A stretch of DNA of 64,000 nucleotides from Chryseobacterium sp. KACC 21268 (GCA_028736075.1 CP117875.1:2170001-2234000); one strand, 5' to 3'; numbered from the stretch's first letter, positions 1 through 9,053 are shown. The notes: generated from the letters alone by a model not told the origin. Numbers and translations are program-made.

Positions 1-69
1 CTTTCTCATTAACTCTGAAGGATTTACAAAAGCTTCCTTATTTTCTTTAATTAAAGTTATATTTCTCAT
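1..69 (-). CDS. 5' end of an unidentified gene (cut by window edge)
   Basis: An open frame starts at ATG 69 and runs off the window after 23 codons (begins MRNITLIKENKEAF). It lies 10 bases after the stop of the protease gene on the same strand, so the two are probably co-transcribed. The fragment is too short to assign a function. It shows that the transcription unit continues to the left, towards the unseen end of the prophage. Confidence 0.5.
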   Translation of the reverse strand, partial: MRNITLIKENKEAFVNPSELMRK

Positions 70-79
70 TTTTTTTATT

Positions 80-1009
80 TTAAACAGCTGGGTTTTCTTG
101 AGGTAATTCTGTTTCTTGATTCTCTACGTTTTCAACATTAGAAACAGTATCTAAATTAATAATTTCTGCAGTTTCTGAGTCTTCACTAACATTATCAGAT
201 TCTTCTTCTTCAGGGATTAATTCTGATATTAGTTCAGTTCTTTGTCTTCTCATTAATTTTATTAAAGATCGCTCGATTATAACTTCATCTTCATCTACCC
301 AACGAACATTCTTAAATATGCTTTTTGCTTCATCATAGTCAATAACAAATCCATGTGATGGATAGCTTGTGATTAATGTAGAAACTAATTCATAATCATC
401 ACATAACCTAGAACCATAATCGTGAGCAATACTTATCGCTCTTTGCACTTCACCTAATTTAACTGGATCAATTTGGGCACTAATTGGAGATATGAGTCCA
501 ATTGATAATCTAGAACCTATCTCCGCAGCAGTTTTTGTTGTTATCGATCCTTGACTTCTCCTTTTTAGTCCTAAAAAGTTTTCTTCAAAGGATTTATAAA
601 GTTGATCATTTAAAGATACTAAACTTTGAACAAAATTTAAGCCAGACATATTTGACAATTCATCATCTTTTGCAAGCTGAATATCTAATGGTCCAAATTC
701 GCCAAAATCACTCATAACAATTTCGTCTGCGCCCAAAGCCATCAGTGTTCCCGTACTCTTACATACTCCAAATACATAAATAGTTAAGGAATCGTAGTAG
801 CGCTTTATAGAGCGTATAATTCTATAACCAGCATCAGGATCTCCACCATAAGTAGTTAAAATCAAAGAGCATCCTTTTTTTCTATCTTCTTTATCCCTTA
901 TAATTTTTATAAATTTATCAACATTATCATCTTCTATAGTACCTACATATATATAAAAATCTTGATCTCTTTCATTTATTAGCGTGCGGAGTGTTTCATC
1001 AAAGTTCAT
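80..1009 (-). CDS. SDH-family / SppA-ClpP-like serine protease
   Basis: This 309-residue protein resembles the serine dehydrogenase proteinase family (SDH_sah), cytosolic or membrane-edge relatives of SppA in the ClpP/crotonase superfamily. The sequence shows a glycine-rich TTYGGDPDAG turn at residues 52-61, like the substrate-clamping loop of ClpP. The probable nucleophile Ser85 sits in CKSTGTLMALGADEI, followed by the FGEFGPLD segment typical of the family. The C-terminal 45 residues are acidic and low in complexity. There is no signal peptide. It sits at the lysis end of the prophage beside a HEPN-like gene, outside the normal structural modules, so it may be cargo. The fold is a confident call; its substrate is unknown. 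Confidence 0.75.
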   Translation of the reverse strand: MNFDETLRTLINERDQDFYIYVGTIEDDNVDKFIKIIRDKEDRKKGCSLILTTYGGDPDAGYRIIRSIKRYYDSLTIYVFGVCKSTGTLMALGADEIVMSDFGEFGPLDIQLAKDDELSNMSGLNFVQSLVSLNDQLYKSFEENFLGLKRRSQGSITTKTAAEIGSRLSIGLISPISAQIDPVKLGEVQRAISIAHDYGSRLCDDYELVSTLITSYPSHGFVIDYDEAKSIFKNVRWVDEDEVIIERSLIKLMRRQRTELISELIPEEEESDNVSEDSETAEIINLDTVSNVENVENQETELPQENPAV

Positions 1010-1135
1010 GGTAATTTTTTATTCAAATCTAATATTTTTTTTAATATAAAATACTTTTACTATCATTATTTACTTTTAATTAACGATAATATTGTTGATT
1101 TAAACAATTTGATCTAATATTATAGTCAACAGAGG

Positions 1136-1696
1136 TTATAAACATTGTCCATCTTTATCTGATGATTTTTTTTCCAGAGATTCCAAACTATATCTTTCAT
1201 TTTGTATTTTTATCATATCAAAAAGAATTTCACGTATAATTTTAAAAAGACGGTTTGCATCTTTGATTTTTGCAGATAATTCTTCTGGTAAAGACATAAC
1301 CTTATCTGTTTTGTAACCATTTTTATTCGGTGCCAATTTCAGCACTTCCATTCCTTCTATACCGTCATAATACAAATGTTGACCATGTAATAATTGATTT
1401 CTAAATTCAGTGAGTTTAACAAAGTCCTTTCTAAATTGCGACAGTTTTGCTAACAAAGCGATATTTACTGGATCAGTTTTATCTTTTAAAATTTCGTTTA
1501 CCATTGCCTCATAAACAGCCGAAAGAGGTTCTGCGGAAAACATTTTATTTCCGAAAATAACTACAGCAATTTTATCATCTCGTAATCCGTTTTCTGTCAG
1601 TAAAAACTCACAAGAATGCCTAATCCAAGTTACAACACTTTCAAAAGAGTAAACAAAATTACCCACTAGTGCAAACTTTGCTCCTATATCGTTCAT
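1136..1696 (-). CDS. HEPN-like helical protein, putative
   Basis: This 186-residue, mostly helical protein has no signal peptide. It carries FRNQLLHGQ with Arg99 and His104, an R-x4-H arrangement as in the active site of HEPN-fold RNases and nucleotide-binding proteins. The helices around it (residues 75-110 and 130-170) fit a four-helix bundle. HEPN proteins often act in toxin-antitoxin or anti-phage systems, but no minimal nucleotidyltransferase partner is next to it. Its neighbours are the SDH-like protease and, beyond a terminator, the lysis genes. A function in defence is inference; it could equally be a plain helical protein with a chance motif. Confidence 0.5.
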   Translation of the reverse strand: MNDIGAKFALVGNFVYSFESVVTWIRHSCEFLLTENGLRDDKIAVVIFGNKMFSAEPLSAVYEAMVNEILKDKTDPVNIALLAKLSQFRKDFVKLTEFRNQLLHGQHLYYDGIEGMEVLKLAPNKNGYKTDKVMSLPEELSAKIKDANRLFKIIREILFDMIKIQNERYSLESLEKKSSDKDGQCL

Positions 1697-1721
1697 ATTA
1701 TTTTTTCACTAATATAATAAC

Positions 1722-1754
1722 AAAAATCGACACCTATAAAAGTGCCGATTTTTA
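1722..1754. terminator. Bidirectional intrinsic terminator
   Basis: A hairpin with arms AAAATCGACAC and GTGCCGATTTT (one mismatch) is flanked by A and T runs. It lies between the lysis lipoprotein gene and the HEPN-like gene. It would end the late lysis transcript, so the 1-1696 genes form a separate unit. Confidence 0.7.
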
Positions 1755-1766
1755 TTATTATTTATA

Positions 1767-2138
1767 TTATTTAGTTTCCTGATATAGCGCCCTTCGCATC
1801 CATCCTTTCAAAAACTTATCCTGTTTAGGATTTTTGACCGTTATATTCAGATAATATTGAGCATTTTTTATGATGAGTTTTTTATGCAGCAGATCCTTCG
1901 CTAGTTTCTGATTGTCGGAATAAAGGCTGTCGATTTTAAGATCTTTTCTGAATGATACAATCATCAATGAGTCATATTTATGCTGATAGCCTAAATCGAT
2001 TCGTAAAGTGTCGGTTTTAATAATCGGAAATGAATCGACAATTACCAAAGGTGGTTTTTCTTCTTGCGGTCTTGCTTCATTTCTTTTGCAGGATGAAACT
2101 ACAAATGTCATCGATGTAAGTAAAATTAATTTTTTCAT
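1767..2138 (-). CDS. Small lipoprotein of the lysis cluster
   Basis: This 123-residue lipoprotein has a signal peptide ending in the lipobox VSSC, with acylated Cys17. A proline-rich stretch and a mixed polar body follow. The start ATG overlaps the endolysin stop as ATGA, so translation is coupled. Its place as the last gene of the lysis run suggests an outer-membrane lysis accessory, for example an o-spanin-like or inhibitor role. The protein upstream of the endolysin already has the layout of a complete spanin, so this one may do something else. It has no recognised domain. Confidence 0.65.
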   Translation of the reverse strand: MKKLILLTSMTFVVSSCKRNEARPQEEKPPLVIVDSFPIIKTDTLRIDLGYQHKYDSLMIVSFRKDLKIDSLYSDNQKLAKDLLHKKLIIKNAQYYLNITVKNPKQDKFLKGWMRRALYQETK

Positions 2139-2560
2139 AGTAAATAAGATGTTGGATTATTGATAGCTTTGATTAGCTCACTTGTTATTTTTCCAGTCTT
2201 AGGAAGCCCCAAAACCTCTTGAATATTCTGAATACTTCTAGACTGCCCCGAATTCACTCCGAAATCATACAAAGTATCAGCAGTATTTTGATCTTCGGTT
2301 TTATCGCCTCCGACAACGTCCCAGAACTTGGTTTTGTAAAATTCCATTTTTAATCTTTCCAGTTCCGGATCATTAATCTTCTGCCCGTGTTTGATGCCAT
2401 TCTTTTTTTTGAAAGCATCAACGATTGGCCAACCTTTCCAATCAGGCCAGTGGTTTCGCGCAATTCCGCAGTATGTTTCGCCTCCGGTGTCACCTTTCAC
2501 GTGATTCCAACCACCTTCATTAGCGTTGGTCTTTTTGTATGCTATTTTGAAATCAGCCAT
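2135..2560 (-). CDS. GH108-type endolysin (muramidase), short
   Basis: A phage lysozyme of the glycosyl hydrolase 108 family, cleaving the glycan strands of murein. The catalytic Glu15 lies in NANEGGWNHVKGDTGGETYCGIA, the EGGY/W-type signature. The LYDFGVNSG segment and the start of the C-terminal peptidoglycan-binding domain (VLGLPKTGKIT) follow. At 141 residues it is about 25-35 shorter than usual members and stops within the binding domain, so the C-terminus is abbreviated. There is no signal peptide, so export needs the adjacent holin-like protein. It overlaps the spanin candidate upstream by 8 bases and the lipoprotein downstream by 4. Confidence 0.88.
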   Translation of the reverse strand: MADFKIAYKKTNANEGGWNHVKGDTGGETYCGIARNHWPDWKGWPIVDAFKKKNGIKHGQKINDPELERLKMEFYKTKFWDVVGGDKTEDQNTADTLYDFGVNSGQSRSIQNIQEVLGLPKTGKITSELIKAINNPTSYLL

Positions 2561-3131
2561 CTTTTTTGTTTTTTTTGAAGTAAATAAATATGAAGGTCAT
2601 TATTATTGCGATCGCTCCGAGAATGATTGCCGTAATGTAAATTCCAGTTGTTGTATCAGTTGTTTTGAGATCCTTTGCAGAATTCTGAATGCTTTTTCCT
2701 GCTTTTTTCAAGTTTTCCTCTTTAACTGCAGCTCTAGCATATTTCTCAAGAAGATTTTCAGATTCTGATTCTGAATTTGACCTTTTGGACTTGTCAGAAT
2801 TTGACCTTTTAGATTTGAATTTCACATCTGCATTTCCGGTAACAGTTAAAGCTTGGATTGTATCGCCATTCTCAATATCAAATATTTCCAAAGGTTTCCC
2901 TGTTTCCGCTTTTCCTTTGATTTCAATTTCGGTCGCTGATTCTTTTTTCTGATCAGAACTTTCACTCTTTTTCACTTCCTTTTTTTGATCTTTTTCTTGA
3001 ATCAAGGAATCTGACTTTTTAGTAATTTGGATTTCTGAATATTCTTCTGATTTGAATTTCTCTTTTTTTGTGACCTTTGTCCTACATCCGAATAAAACAA
3101 AGATGCTAAGGATTAGTAGTAGTGTTTTCAT
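2553..3131 (-). CDS. Candidate unimolecular spanin (lipoprotein with C-terminal TM)
   Basis: This 192-residue protein starts with a lipoprotein signal ending LFGC (Cys16). A long Lys/Glu/Ser-rich, mostly helical periplasmic part spans residues 17-155. It ends in one strong hydrophobic segment (about 161-184, GIYITAIILGAIAII) followed by a basic tail. An outer-membrane lipid anchor plus an inner-membrane C-terminal helix in one chain is the plan of u-spanins such as T1 gp11, which fuse the two membranes in the last step of lysis. It lies between the holin-like gene and the endolysin, overlapping both. No sequence similarity to a known spanin is claimed; the call rests on topology and position. 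Confidence 0.65.
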   Translation of the reverse strand: MKTLLLILSIFVLFGCRTKVTKKEKFKSEEYSEIQITKKSDSLIQEKDQKKEVKKSESSDQKKESATEIEIKGKAETGKPLEIFDIENGDTIQALTVTGNADVKFKSKRSNSDKSKRSNSESESENLLEKYARAAVKEENLKKAGKSIQNSAKDLKTTDTTTGIYITAIILGAIAIIMTFIFIYFKKNKKDG

Positions 3132-3660
3132 TATTTTGGGTTTTGAAGGTTTCTAATTCAATATTCTCCTGGAACTTTTCCAGCTTTTTCATCCAGCCGA
3201 TTGGCGGAAATTTGCCGTTAGTTATGATGCTCATATTTCCCATTGCGGATCCAGCAGGCCATATGAAGACAATGAATTGTATTAATATTTTAAAATAGTC
3301 GGCGATGAAAGGAATACCTTTGAAAATCTCGTGAATCATTACGAATAATGAATATCCTGCGATACAAAAACCTATTTTGATCGTTAATCCAACTGCATTT
3401 TTTTTTAGCGTGAAATCCTTTTTTATGAAGGCGTGAACTATGGAACCTAAAATATGATCAATAGCAATAGCGTAAAAAACGAAAATCATAAACCACTGAT
3501 TGACTATATACCATTTTGAAAGACCTTCAAAAGTAGTTACGAAAACAGCCGGTACAGTAGCCAGTTTAAAAGCAGAGATCACCTTGTCAGTTCCGATACC
3601 ATTATGAATGATCTGGAGGTTTTTGATGATGAATTTTAATATTGTCGTGATGATTTTCAT
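3106..3660 (-). CDS. Holin-like membrane protein (phage_holin_4-like)
   Basis: An inner-membrane protein with three or four hydrophobic helices. Counting from the upstream in-frame ATG at 3699, they lie near residues 41-60, 66-88, 105-128 and 135-155. They are followed by GNMSIITNGKFPPIGW, which resembles the conserved C-terminal part of Bacteroidota phage_holin_4 proteins. ATG 3660 is preferred because it avoids a 34-base overlap with the gene upstream and starts directly at the amphipathic N-terminal helix (MKIITTILKF). It overlaps the spanin candidate by 26 bases. Its role is to form the membrane lesion that releases the endolysin. Confidence 0.75.
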   Translation of the reverse strand: MKIITTILKFIIKNLQIIHNGIGTDKVISAFKLATVPAVFVTTFEGLSKWYIVNQWFMIFVFYAIAIDHILGSIVHAFIKKDFTLKKNAVGLTIKIGFCIAGYSLFVMIHEIFKGIPFIADYFKILIQFIVFIWPAGSAMGNMSIITNGKFPPIGWMKKLEKFQENIELETFKTQNNENTTTNP

Positions 3661-3665
3661 TACTT

Positions 3666-4028
3666 CTAATTTGAAAAGTGATTGATTGATTTCTTGCAAT
3701 GATCTTCATCAATTTTATCAAGAATTTCTGCAAGTGATTTTCCTGTGTTGGACAAAGTATGATCGCGTTGATTTTTCCCTAAAGCACTTGAAATTGTTTC
3801 GCGAAAATCTCCGAATTCATATCCGTTCTCCGATCTCAAAAATCGATTCCAAAGGGATTTGTATTGGTAGTTACCGAATCGGTCCACAGCGATGGCAAAG
3901 CCGCGCCAATATCCTGAAATTCTTTTCATCGTAAAGGGTTCTTTGATGAAAACCACATACACAAATGAGATTGGTTCCAGTAGGATGAAAAGAAAAATGG
4001 AGATTAATGCAAGGATTAGATTTTTCAT
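3666..4028 (-). CDS. Small membrane protein of the lysis region
   Basis: This 120-residue protein has one N-terminal hydrophobic helix (residues 4-28) and a soluble, charged remainder. Its start overlaps the stop of the gene upstream by one base (TAATG). I recognise no family. Position next to the holin-like gene suggests a second holin, an antiholin or a membrane-bound lysis regulator, none of which can be shown from the sequence. Confidence 0.6.
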   Translation of the reverse strand: MKNLILALISIFLFILLEPISFVYVVFIKEPFTMKRISGYWRGFAIAVDRFGNYQYKSLWNRFLRSENGYEFGDFRETISSALGKNQRDHTLSNTGKSLAEILDKIDEDHCKKSINHFSN

Positions 4029-4597
4029 TATGCTGGATTTTGTTGATTAAATATATCCTTCACGATATCCAACACATCAGGATGCGATTCTTTGTTGTCA
4101 AAATATCCCATTGCATCGTCGTTACTGATGGCGACTTGAAGAATCAAATACATTGATACGGGATTTTCTTCGCGACGCTTGAAGCTTGAATATCGATTGA
4201 ATGCCGGCATCAATTTATACGGTGAATTTTCATAAGTAATTTCTTTCGGAACTATCTGTATTTCGCCTTCAATTTCTATTTCTGCAGTTGCTTTAAAGTT
4301 TGGATTTGGCAAAGGATTTCCAGCCGAATCAGTAAGCATTACCATATAATCATTTGAGATCAGCCAATCTCTACCTTTACTCAAAGTAGAATGCTTAAAC
4401 TCTTTCAAATGGATACCCGAATCTTTATTAATGTAATTCGTTTCAGCCGAAATATACCAGCGCTTTTCACGGAAATTATAGTTTTCTCCGATCACGCCAA
4501 TCACGCGGATAAGACCGCTTCTGGGACAATCTGAAATCTGATAAACTCTATCATATTCTTCAAAATTGTATTGCTCTAAATTGATTTCTGTTTTCAT
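4028..4597 (-). CDS. Unidentified late phage protein
   Basis: ATG 4597 is preferred over the in-frame ATG at 4642 because it removes a 44-base overlap with the tail gene upstream; the result is 189 residues (MKTEINLEQYNF...). The protein is mixed alpha/beta with no signal peptide or membrane helix and no family I recognise. Position between fibre genes and lysis genes points to a tail accessory or fibre-assembly protein. It is translationally coupled to the small membrane protein downstream. Confidence 0.6.
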   Translation of the reverse strand: MKTEINLEQYNFEEYDRVYQISDCPRSGLIRVIGVIGENYNFREKRWYISAETNYINKDSGIHLKEFKHSTLSKGRDWLISNDYMVMLTDSAGNPLPNPNFKATAEIEIEGEIQIVPKEITYENSPYKLMPAFNRYSSFKRREENPVSMYLILQVAISNDDAMGYFDNKESHPDVLDIVKDIFNQQNPA

Positions 4598-4598
4598 A

Positions 4599-5621
4599 TT
4601 ATAAAATTGTGAGTCTTGTGAATAATATTCCTTTGCTCTCAAGGAAGGCTTTAGCAGATATAACTGCTGAATTATTAGAATATCTGGAATTGTAAAAATC
4701 GAATGTGACTTTATTTGTGACAGATGGTATTCCCGTCCAATCGAAATTATTCACCCAACCTAGTAATGTAGCATCAACGTTGGCGGTTGACATAACAGAA
4801 GTAATAAACAATGCAGCATTCGTAATTCTTCGTACATCAACTTCTCCAAGCGATGGAGGATTGGTATAGCCTCGACATAAATTATCCATATTTGTCAAAA
4901 CCTCTGATCGGATAACTATTCTCCCGCGCATATTCGATAAGTAGAAACCTCCCGATATTGTGGTTAATTTCGGTGCAATTATCTGAACTTCAGAAACCAA
5001 CGCTAATGGTGCGCTTCTGTAAAAATCGGTACCATTCACAAGATTTAAAAAGAATCCAGAAATAACAGATGTTAGAGGAGTTGCAACATTGGCAAATGTG
5101 TAGGAAGCCAATGTTGCATCATCTACGATGTAGCTAGATAAATTAGCGAGTGGACCAAATGCCTTAGTATTTACGAATATCCTATTGAGTTCGTTAAATC
5201 TTACGAAGGGAGCATTCCAAGTCATATTTATGGTGTCTTCAAAAGCATAACTCGAAAACTTGAAGCCTAAACCAATTTCGTAAACCCACGTCATTTTACG
5301 AGCATCCGGAGATTGATTATTAAACCTTAATTGAGCTGTCCCGATCAAGGTTATTTCGTAGATATTTGGTGTTGCGAAAGTTAAAATTCTAGCAGTAGAT
5401 AAATTCGAGTTTGAAACACTGATATCTGGTCTTCCATCGCTTACCTTTAAGATGAAATTAGTCGGATAAGTCGACGCAAATGTCACATCAATTGGCAAAA
5501 CAAATCGATTATCTAATTGCGCCCCATTGGTTGCTCCAGGTAGAATGTTTCGCGTGTCGATTTGAAATCTAAAAACACTTTCTTCATCGTCAAGCATTAG
5601 AAAAAAAGGAACTATGCTCAT
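4599..5621 (-). CDS. Putative receptor-binding / tail-tip protein
   Basis: A 340-residue, beta-rich protein. It starts with SIVPFFLMLDDEESVFRFQI and has spaced short strands with Asn/Thr-rich loops, resembling the LRR-like BspA (DUF285) proteins seen in phage fibres, though I cannot match a defined repeat. The last 60 residues (TLLGWVNNFDWTG, then KAFLESKGILFTRL) form a compact end domain. It is the last gene of the tail-fibre run and is separated from the fibre by two bases, so it probably forms the distal adhesin. Host-range function is inferred from position. Confidence 0.55.
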   Translation of the reverse strand: MSIVPFFLMLDDEESVFRFQIDTRNILPGATNGAQLDNRFVLPIDVTFASTYPTNFILKVSDGRPDISVSNSNLSTARILTFATPNIYEITLIGTAQLRFNNQSPDARKMTWVYEIGLGFKFSSYAFEDTINMTWNAPFVRFNELNRIFVNTKAFGPLANLSSYIVDDATLASYTFANVATPLTSVISGFFLNLVNGTDFYRSAPLALVSEVQIIAPKLTTISGGFYLSNMRGRIVIRSEVLTNMDNLCRGYTNPPSLGEVDVRRITNAALFITSVMSTANVDATLLGWVNNFDWTGIPSVTNKVTFDFYNSRYSNNSAVISAKAFLESKGILFTRLTIL

Positions 5622-5623
5622 CG

Positions 5624-7234
5624 TTAATTGTTTTTGATTTTTATATAATCTTTATCCATAAGAGTGAAAACACAATATGAAGATTGGTTACCACTCAGAA
5701 TAGTGATGTTATTTGCTCCGGAGTCTAATGTTCTAGAGGATACGAAACTAATACTACCTGTTCCAGACCTCAAAATGACACCTGATGTATTAGGATTTGC
5801 CGCACCGATATCAATTGTGCAAGTGTAATTATTGCTTCCAAGATTGATATAAATAACGATGCTATTAAATATCATTTTAGATGCTTCAACTGCCGTTTTC
5901 AATGATGACATATTGAAATTTCCAGTTGGAGTGTAAACGTATCTACTCCCGGCAGAATAATATCTTAATTCGCCGCTAGCGTCAGCAAAACAAAGAAATC
6001 CAGATTTTCGACCGAATTCATTTGGCACGGCCACCGAGCCTATTTCTGATCCAAAAACTAAGGAATTGAACTTTCCACGACCAACAACATCAAGCGTTTC
6101 CGCTGGATTTGTGGTGCCAATTCCGATTCTACCTCCAGATGACTGGTAGATAATAGAATTGATGAATTTCAGTCCGTTCCAGATTGGAACAAACAAATTT
6201 GTAAGTCCACTAAAATCGATTGATTCGAGTTTATTCCAGTGAGCCGCACTCATCGTTCCTCGCTGCGATGTAGATGCTTCTTTTACATCAAGTGGAGTAG
6301 TGGATCCATTACCAGTGAATACAGTTGAAAGATTTAGTGAAACGATTCCACCTTCACCTGACATTTTCACAATATCTATCAGATCAGTTTCAGGATCGTA
6401 AACGGCAAAAAAAGTCATTTTAGGTTTTAAAACGAAAGGTGTATTTATTCCTGAAAATCCTTTCAATAAACCATCGGAATCACTAGCATTAATTTGTATA
6501 TCTGCGTTTGAGTTATTGTAAAATCTGAAAAGAAATGATCTCGAACTTTCTTCTGAAAATAAAACATTCGATATTATAGTCGGTGATGCACTGTTTTTTG
6601 GCGTTTGATTGAGATAAAAGCATTGTCTTTTATCATTGAATTCAACAATAAAAGAAGTTCCTTTGATGAATATTATTTTCTTCCAGTTGTCTTCTACTTT
6701 TTCTTTATATCCGGCTAATAGATTTGGATCGATGTATTGACCTTCTGGAGTTACTGTAATTCTTTTAATCAATAATGCTCCAGCTGGAATATCTGGATCT
6801 TTCGCTTCGAAACCTTCTTCACCTTCAGCTAAATAAAATAGATCTGCAGTTGGCAATGCATAAAGTATCACGACTTTTATTTTATCAGCTGAAACCGGTG
6901 TGTAATTTAGAATTGTAGTATCATAAACTGAATATGATACATTATTGAAGTATATTTTATTTTCGCCGGAAACATCTAAGTTAATAATGACAGTACTGGC
7001 AGTCGTTTCGATGGTGCCAATTTTATCGATGTAGGTAACATCCGATGCATTAGATATTCCGAGTTTAATTCTTAGAGAATCAATATCCTGTTGGATTAAA
7101 TTTGATCCGTTTTTTTCAAGCTTCTCATCATTAATTAACGTCAGAGTTTCCGCGACTCTTTCGCAGGTATTTTCTCCGATTTCTTTTGCATCTCGGATAA
7201 TTTCTATTTTGGCTTGTTTGCTTTCTACACTCAT
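5624..7234 (-). CDS. Tail fibre / appendage protein
   Basis: A 536-residue structural protein. The middle carries STSQRGTMSAAHWNKL, a short motif common in phage fibres. It is followed by SGGRIGIGTTNPAETLDVVG (about residues 371-390), the segment found ahead of fibre or peptidase-S74-type tail-spike tips. The C-terminal 150 residues are beta-rich with Ser/Gly/Asn-rich turns. No peptidase S74 chaperone domain is visible, so the protein is presumably trimerised without self-cleavage. It is packed 1 base after the upstream tail gene and 2 bases before the adhesin candidate, so all three are one unit. Confidence 0.75.
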   Translation of the reverse strand: MSVESKQAKIEIIRDAKEIGENTCERVAETLTLINDEKLEKNGSNLIQQDIDSLRIKLGISNASDVTYIDKIGTIETTASTVIINLDVSGENKIYFNNVSYSVYDTTILNYTPVSADKIKVVILYALPTADLFYLAEGEEGFEAKDPDIPAGALLIKRITVTPEGQYIDPNLLAGYKEKVEDNWKKIIFIKGTSFIVEFNDKRQCFYLNQTPKNSASPTIISNVLFSEESSRSFLFRFYNNSNADIQINASDSDGLLKGFSGINTPFVLKPKMTFFAVYDPETDLIDIVKMSGEGGIVSLNLSTVFTGNGSTTPLDVKEASTSQRGTMSAAHWNKLESIDFSGLTNLFVPIWNGLKFINSIIYQSSGGRIGIGTTNPAETLDVVGRGKFNSLVFGSEIGSVAVPNEFGRKSGFLCFADASGELRYYSAGSRYVYTPTGNFNMSSLKTAVEASKMIFNSIVIYINLGSNNYTCTIDIGAANPNTSGVILRSGTGSISFVSSRTLDSGANNITILSGNQSSYCVFTLMDKDYIKIKNN

Positions 7235-7235
7235 A

Positions 7236-9008
7236 TTATCCTATTTCTGGTTCTATATATGTTGCTGAGACATTAGGAGCTGCTAATTCGTAATAGTCTG
7301 GTGTTGCACCGAAACTTAATCCTGCTTGCGATTCTGTGTATCGTCCATATATGATTGATACTGCAGTTACATTGACAAAACAATCCTGATAGATTCCAGC
7401 TGGAATATTTACTGCGACACTTTTATGAACATCAGTATTAATTGGCGTTGCATTGGTCAACGTAATTGGAAGTCCAAAAGAGAATGTACTGTAAAGAATT
7501 TTTGAGTTGTCTTTTTTTGTTGCAACCGTATTTGCAAATCCAATGAAATCATTTCCTACTACGTGTAAATCAAAAAGAGTTTCTCCATTCGAAGATGGTC
7601 TCACATTGTCGATATAAATTGAAGCTTGAACTCTGATATATTTTAGTTCATTGGAGATGATTTCAGAGTTATCTGTGAAGGTTATTATCAATCTGAAAAT
7701 GTTCTCACCAACATTGAAATTTGGAACTGTAAAATCCTGATCTAAATTACTGTACTCAGTAAATGGAGTAGTATCGGATCTTCTTTGCCAACTGTATGCT
7801 AAAACGGTTTTATTTGCAAAATCAAAATCTCTAATCTTAACTTTTCCTTGTGTGAGATTTCCTGATAAATCAATTTGAGATTCATCCTCCCAAGATAAAT
7901 TCACAAATGCATCAGGTTCTATAGGTTTATCCAAAACGGTGAAATTCCAATCTGTAATCTCAGAAATACCGACCCAATAAACTCGCTGAATAGGAGTGTT
8001 GCAACCTGCTTTACCTCCATCAACTAAAATGAAGTATTCACCATTTGAAAAATCATTGTCAAAATCAACAAAAAGTTGATTGTTAAAACTATTTGGTTTT
8101 TTAGATTCGACTAAATTCCCATTTTTATAAAGATGAAATCTGATTGCATCATTAAAAATAAAAATGCTTCTATTGAAAAACACAGTGAATCTTTTGGAGA
8201 TTTCATCATTAAATTGAAATGTGGTATCGTCCGGATATTCTAATTTTGTAACAAATAATTCTAAGATGATCTGAGATTGTAAATCCAAATATTCATCAAT
8301 AGGATTACCCTCAAAATCCAGTTGGAAAACATTCGAGTCCTGGATTCTTTCAGCTTTACTTATTTTGGAAGGTGATGATGTATGTCTTTGTTTATCGATA
8401 TAGATTATGTTATGTCGCAAAGTGCTTACAAGTCTATTGAAAGTAAAGAAGTCAGAAAGATAAAATAGAAATTTATTGATTGGAGTCGTTACGGTCCGTG
8501 AGTAAAACTTATTTCCGGAAAGCTGAATGATTTCTTCGTTTTCAGTTTCCTGATCGGAATCATTTTTAAAACATCGCAGCCTGATGACCTGATAGTATGA
8601 ATGTTCATTATACGGAACTCCTAATAAGTATCCTTCGTTTTTATAATAAAAGAGAGAAGTTTCTTCAACTGAACTTTCTGTACTAAAAAAAGGATATGAA
8701 TAGATGCTTTTTCCGGATGAGGTAAACTTTAAGAGAACTATTCTTTCACCATAATCTTCACTGGAAATAAATTCATAAATCAATTGATTTTTGCCTGTAA
8801 TTTCATTCAGAATAGGTCTGATCATGATATCATATCCGTTCTGAAATGTTTTCAAGGTTTTACCACAACTATCGACAATAGATGCAGTGATCGGAGTTTC
8901 TGTGTTGAAATTAAATGCGAAATTAGTAAACTGAAGTACAGTTTCATTAGGCAATATCTGAACAAAACCTGCAAACTTATTCAAGAATGCTGAAGTGTTG
9001 TCATTCAT
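7236..9008 (-). CDS. Large tail/baseplate protein with Ig-like segment
   Basis: A 590-residue beta-rich virion protein from ATG 9008. It has a probable Ig/PKD-like segment about residues 385-460 (SYSWQRRSD, then VGENIFRLIITFTDNS). The frame is open upstream of 9008 to the stop codon of the preceding gene at 9102-9104. That stretch reads DYGNYEIDISFLKFYES without any ATG, GTG or TTG ahead of the TTG at 9009-9011. This is the same leader seen before the portal gene, with an in-frame ATA at 9056. If that ATA is used, 16 residues are added. No family beyond a generic phage structural protein is recognised. Confidence 0.7.
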   Translation of the reverse strand: MNDNTSAFLNKFAGFVQILPNETVLQFTNFAFNFNTETPITASIVDSCGKTLKTFQNGYDIMIRPILNEITGKNQLIYEFISSEDYGERIVLLKFTSSGKSIYSYPFFSTESSVEETSLFYYKNEGYLLGVPYNEHSYYQVIRLRCFKNDSDQETENEEIIQLSGNKFYSRTVTTPINKFLFYLSDFFTFNRLVSTLRHNIIYIDKQRHTSSPSKISKAERIQDSNVFQLDFEGNPIDEYLDLQSQIILELFVTKLEYPDDTTFQFNDEISKRFTVFFNRSIFIFNDAIRFHLYKNGNLVESKKPNSFNNQLFVDFDNDFSNGEYFILVDGGKAGCNTPIQRVYWVGISEITDWNFTVLDKPIEPDAFVNLSWEDESQIDLSGNLTQGKVKIRDFDFANKTVLAYSWQRRSDTTPFTEYSNLDQDFTVPNFNVGENIFRLIITFTDNSEIISNELKYIRVQASIYIDNVRPSSNGETLFDLHVVGNDFIGFANTVATKKDNSKILYSTFSFGLPITLTNATPINTDVHKSVAVNIPAGIYQDCFVNVTAVSIIYGRYTESQAGLSFGATPDYYELAAPNVSATYIEPEIG

Positions 9009-9053
9009 CAAAGCATCGGAAATGCTTTCGTAGAATTTAAGAAAAGATATATC

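Noticed and set aside
2621-2640. A fourth ATTGCCGTAAT resembling the leader motif
   Set aside because: It lies inside the spanin candidate's membrane helix coding region, lacks the GATCG end and any promoter box, so it is coincidental.
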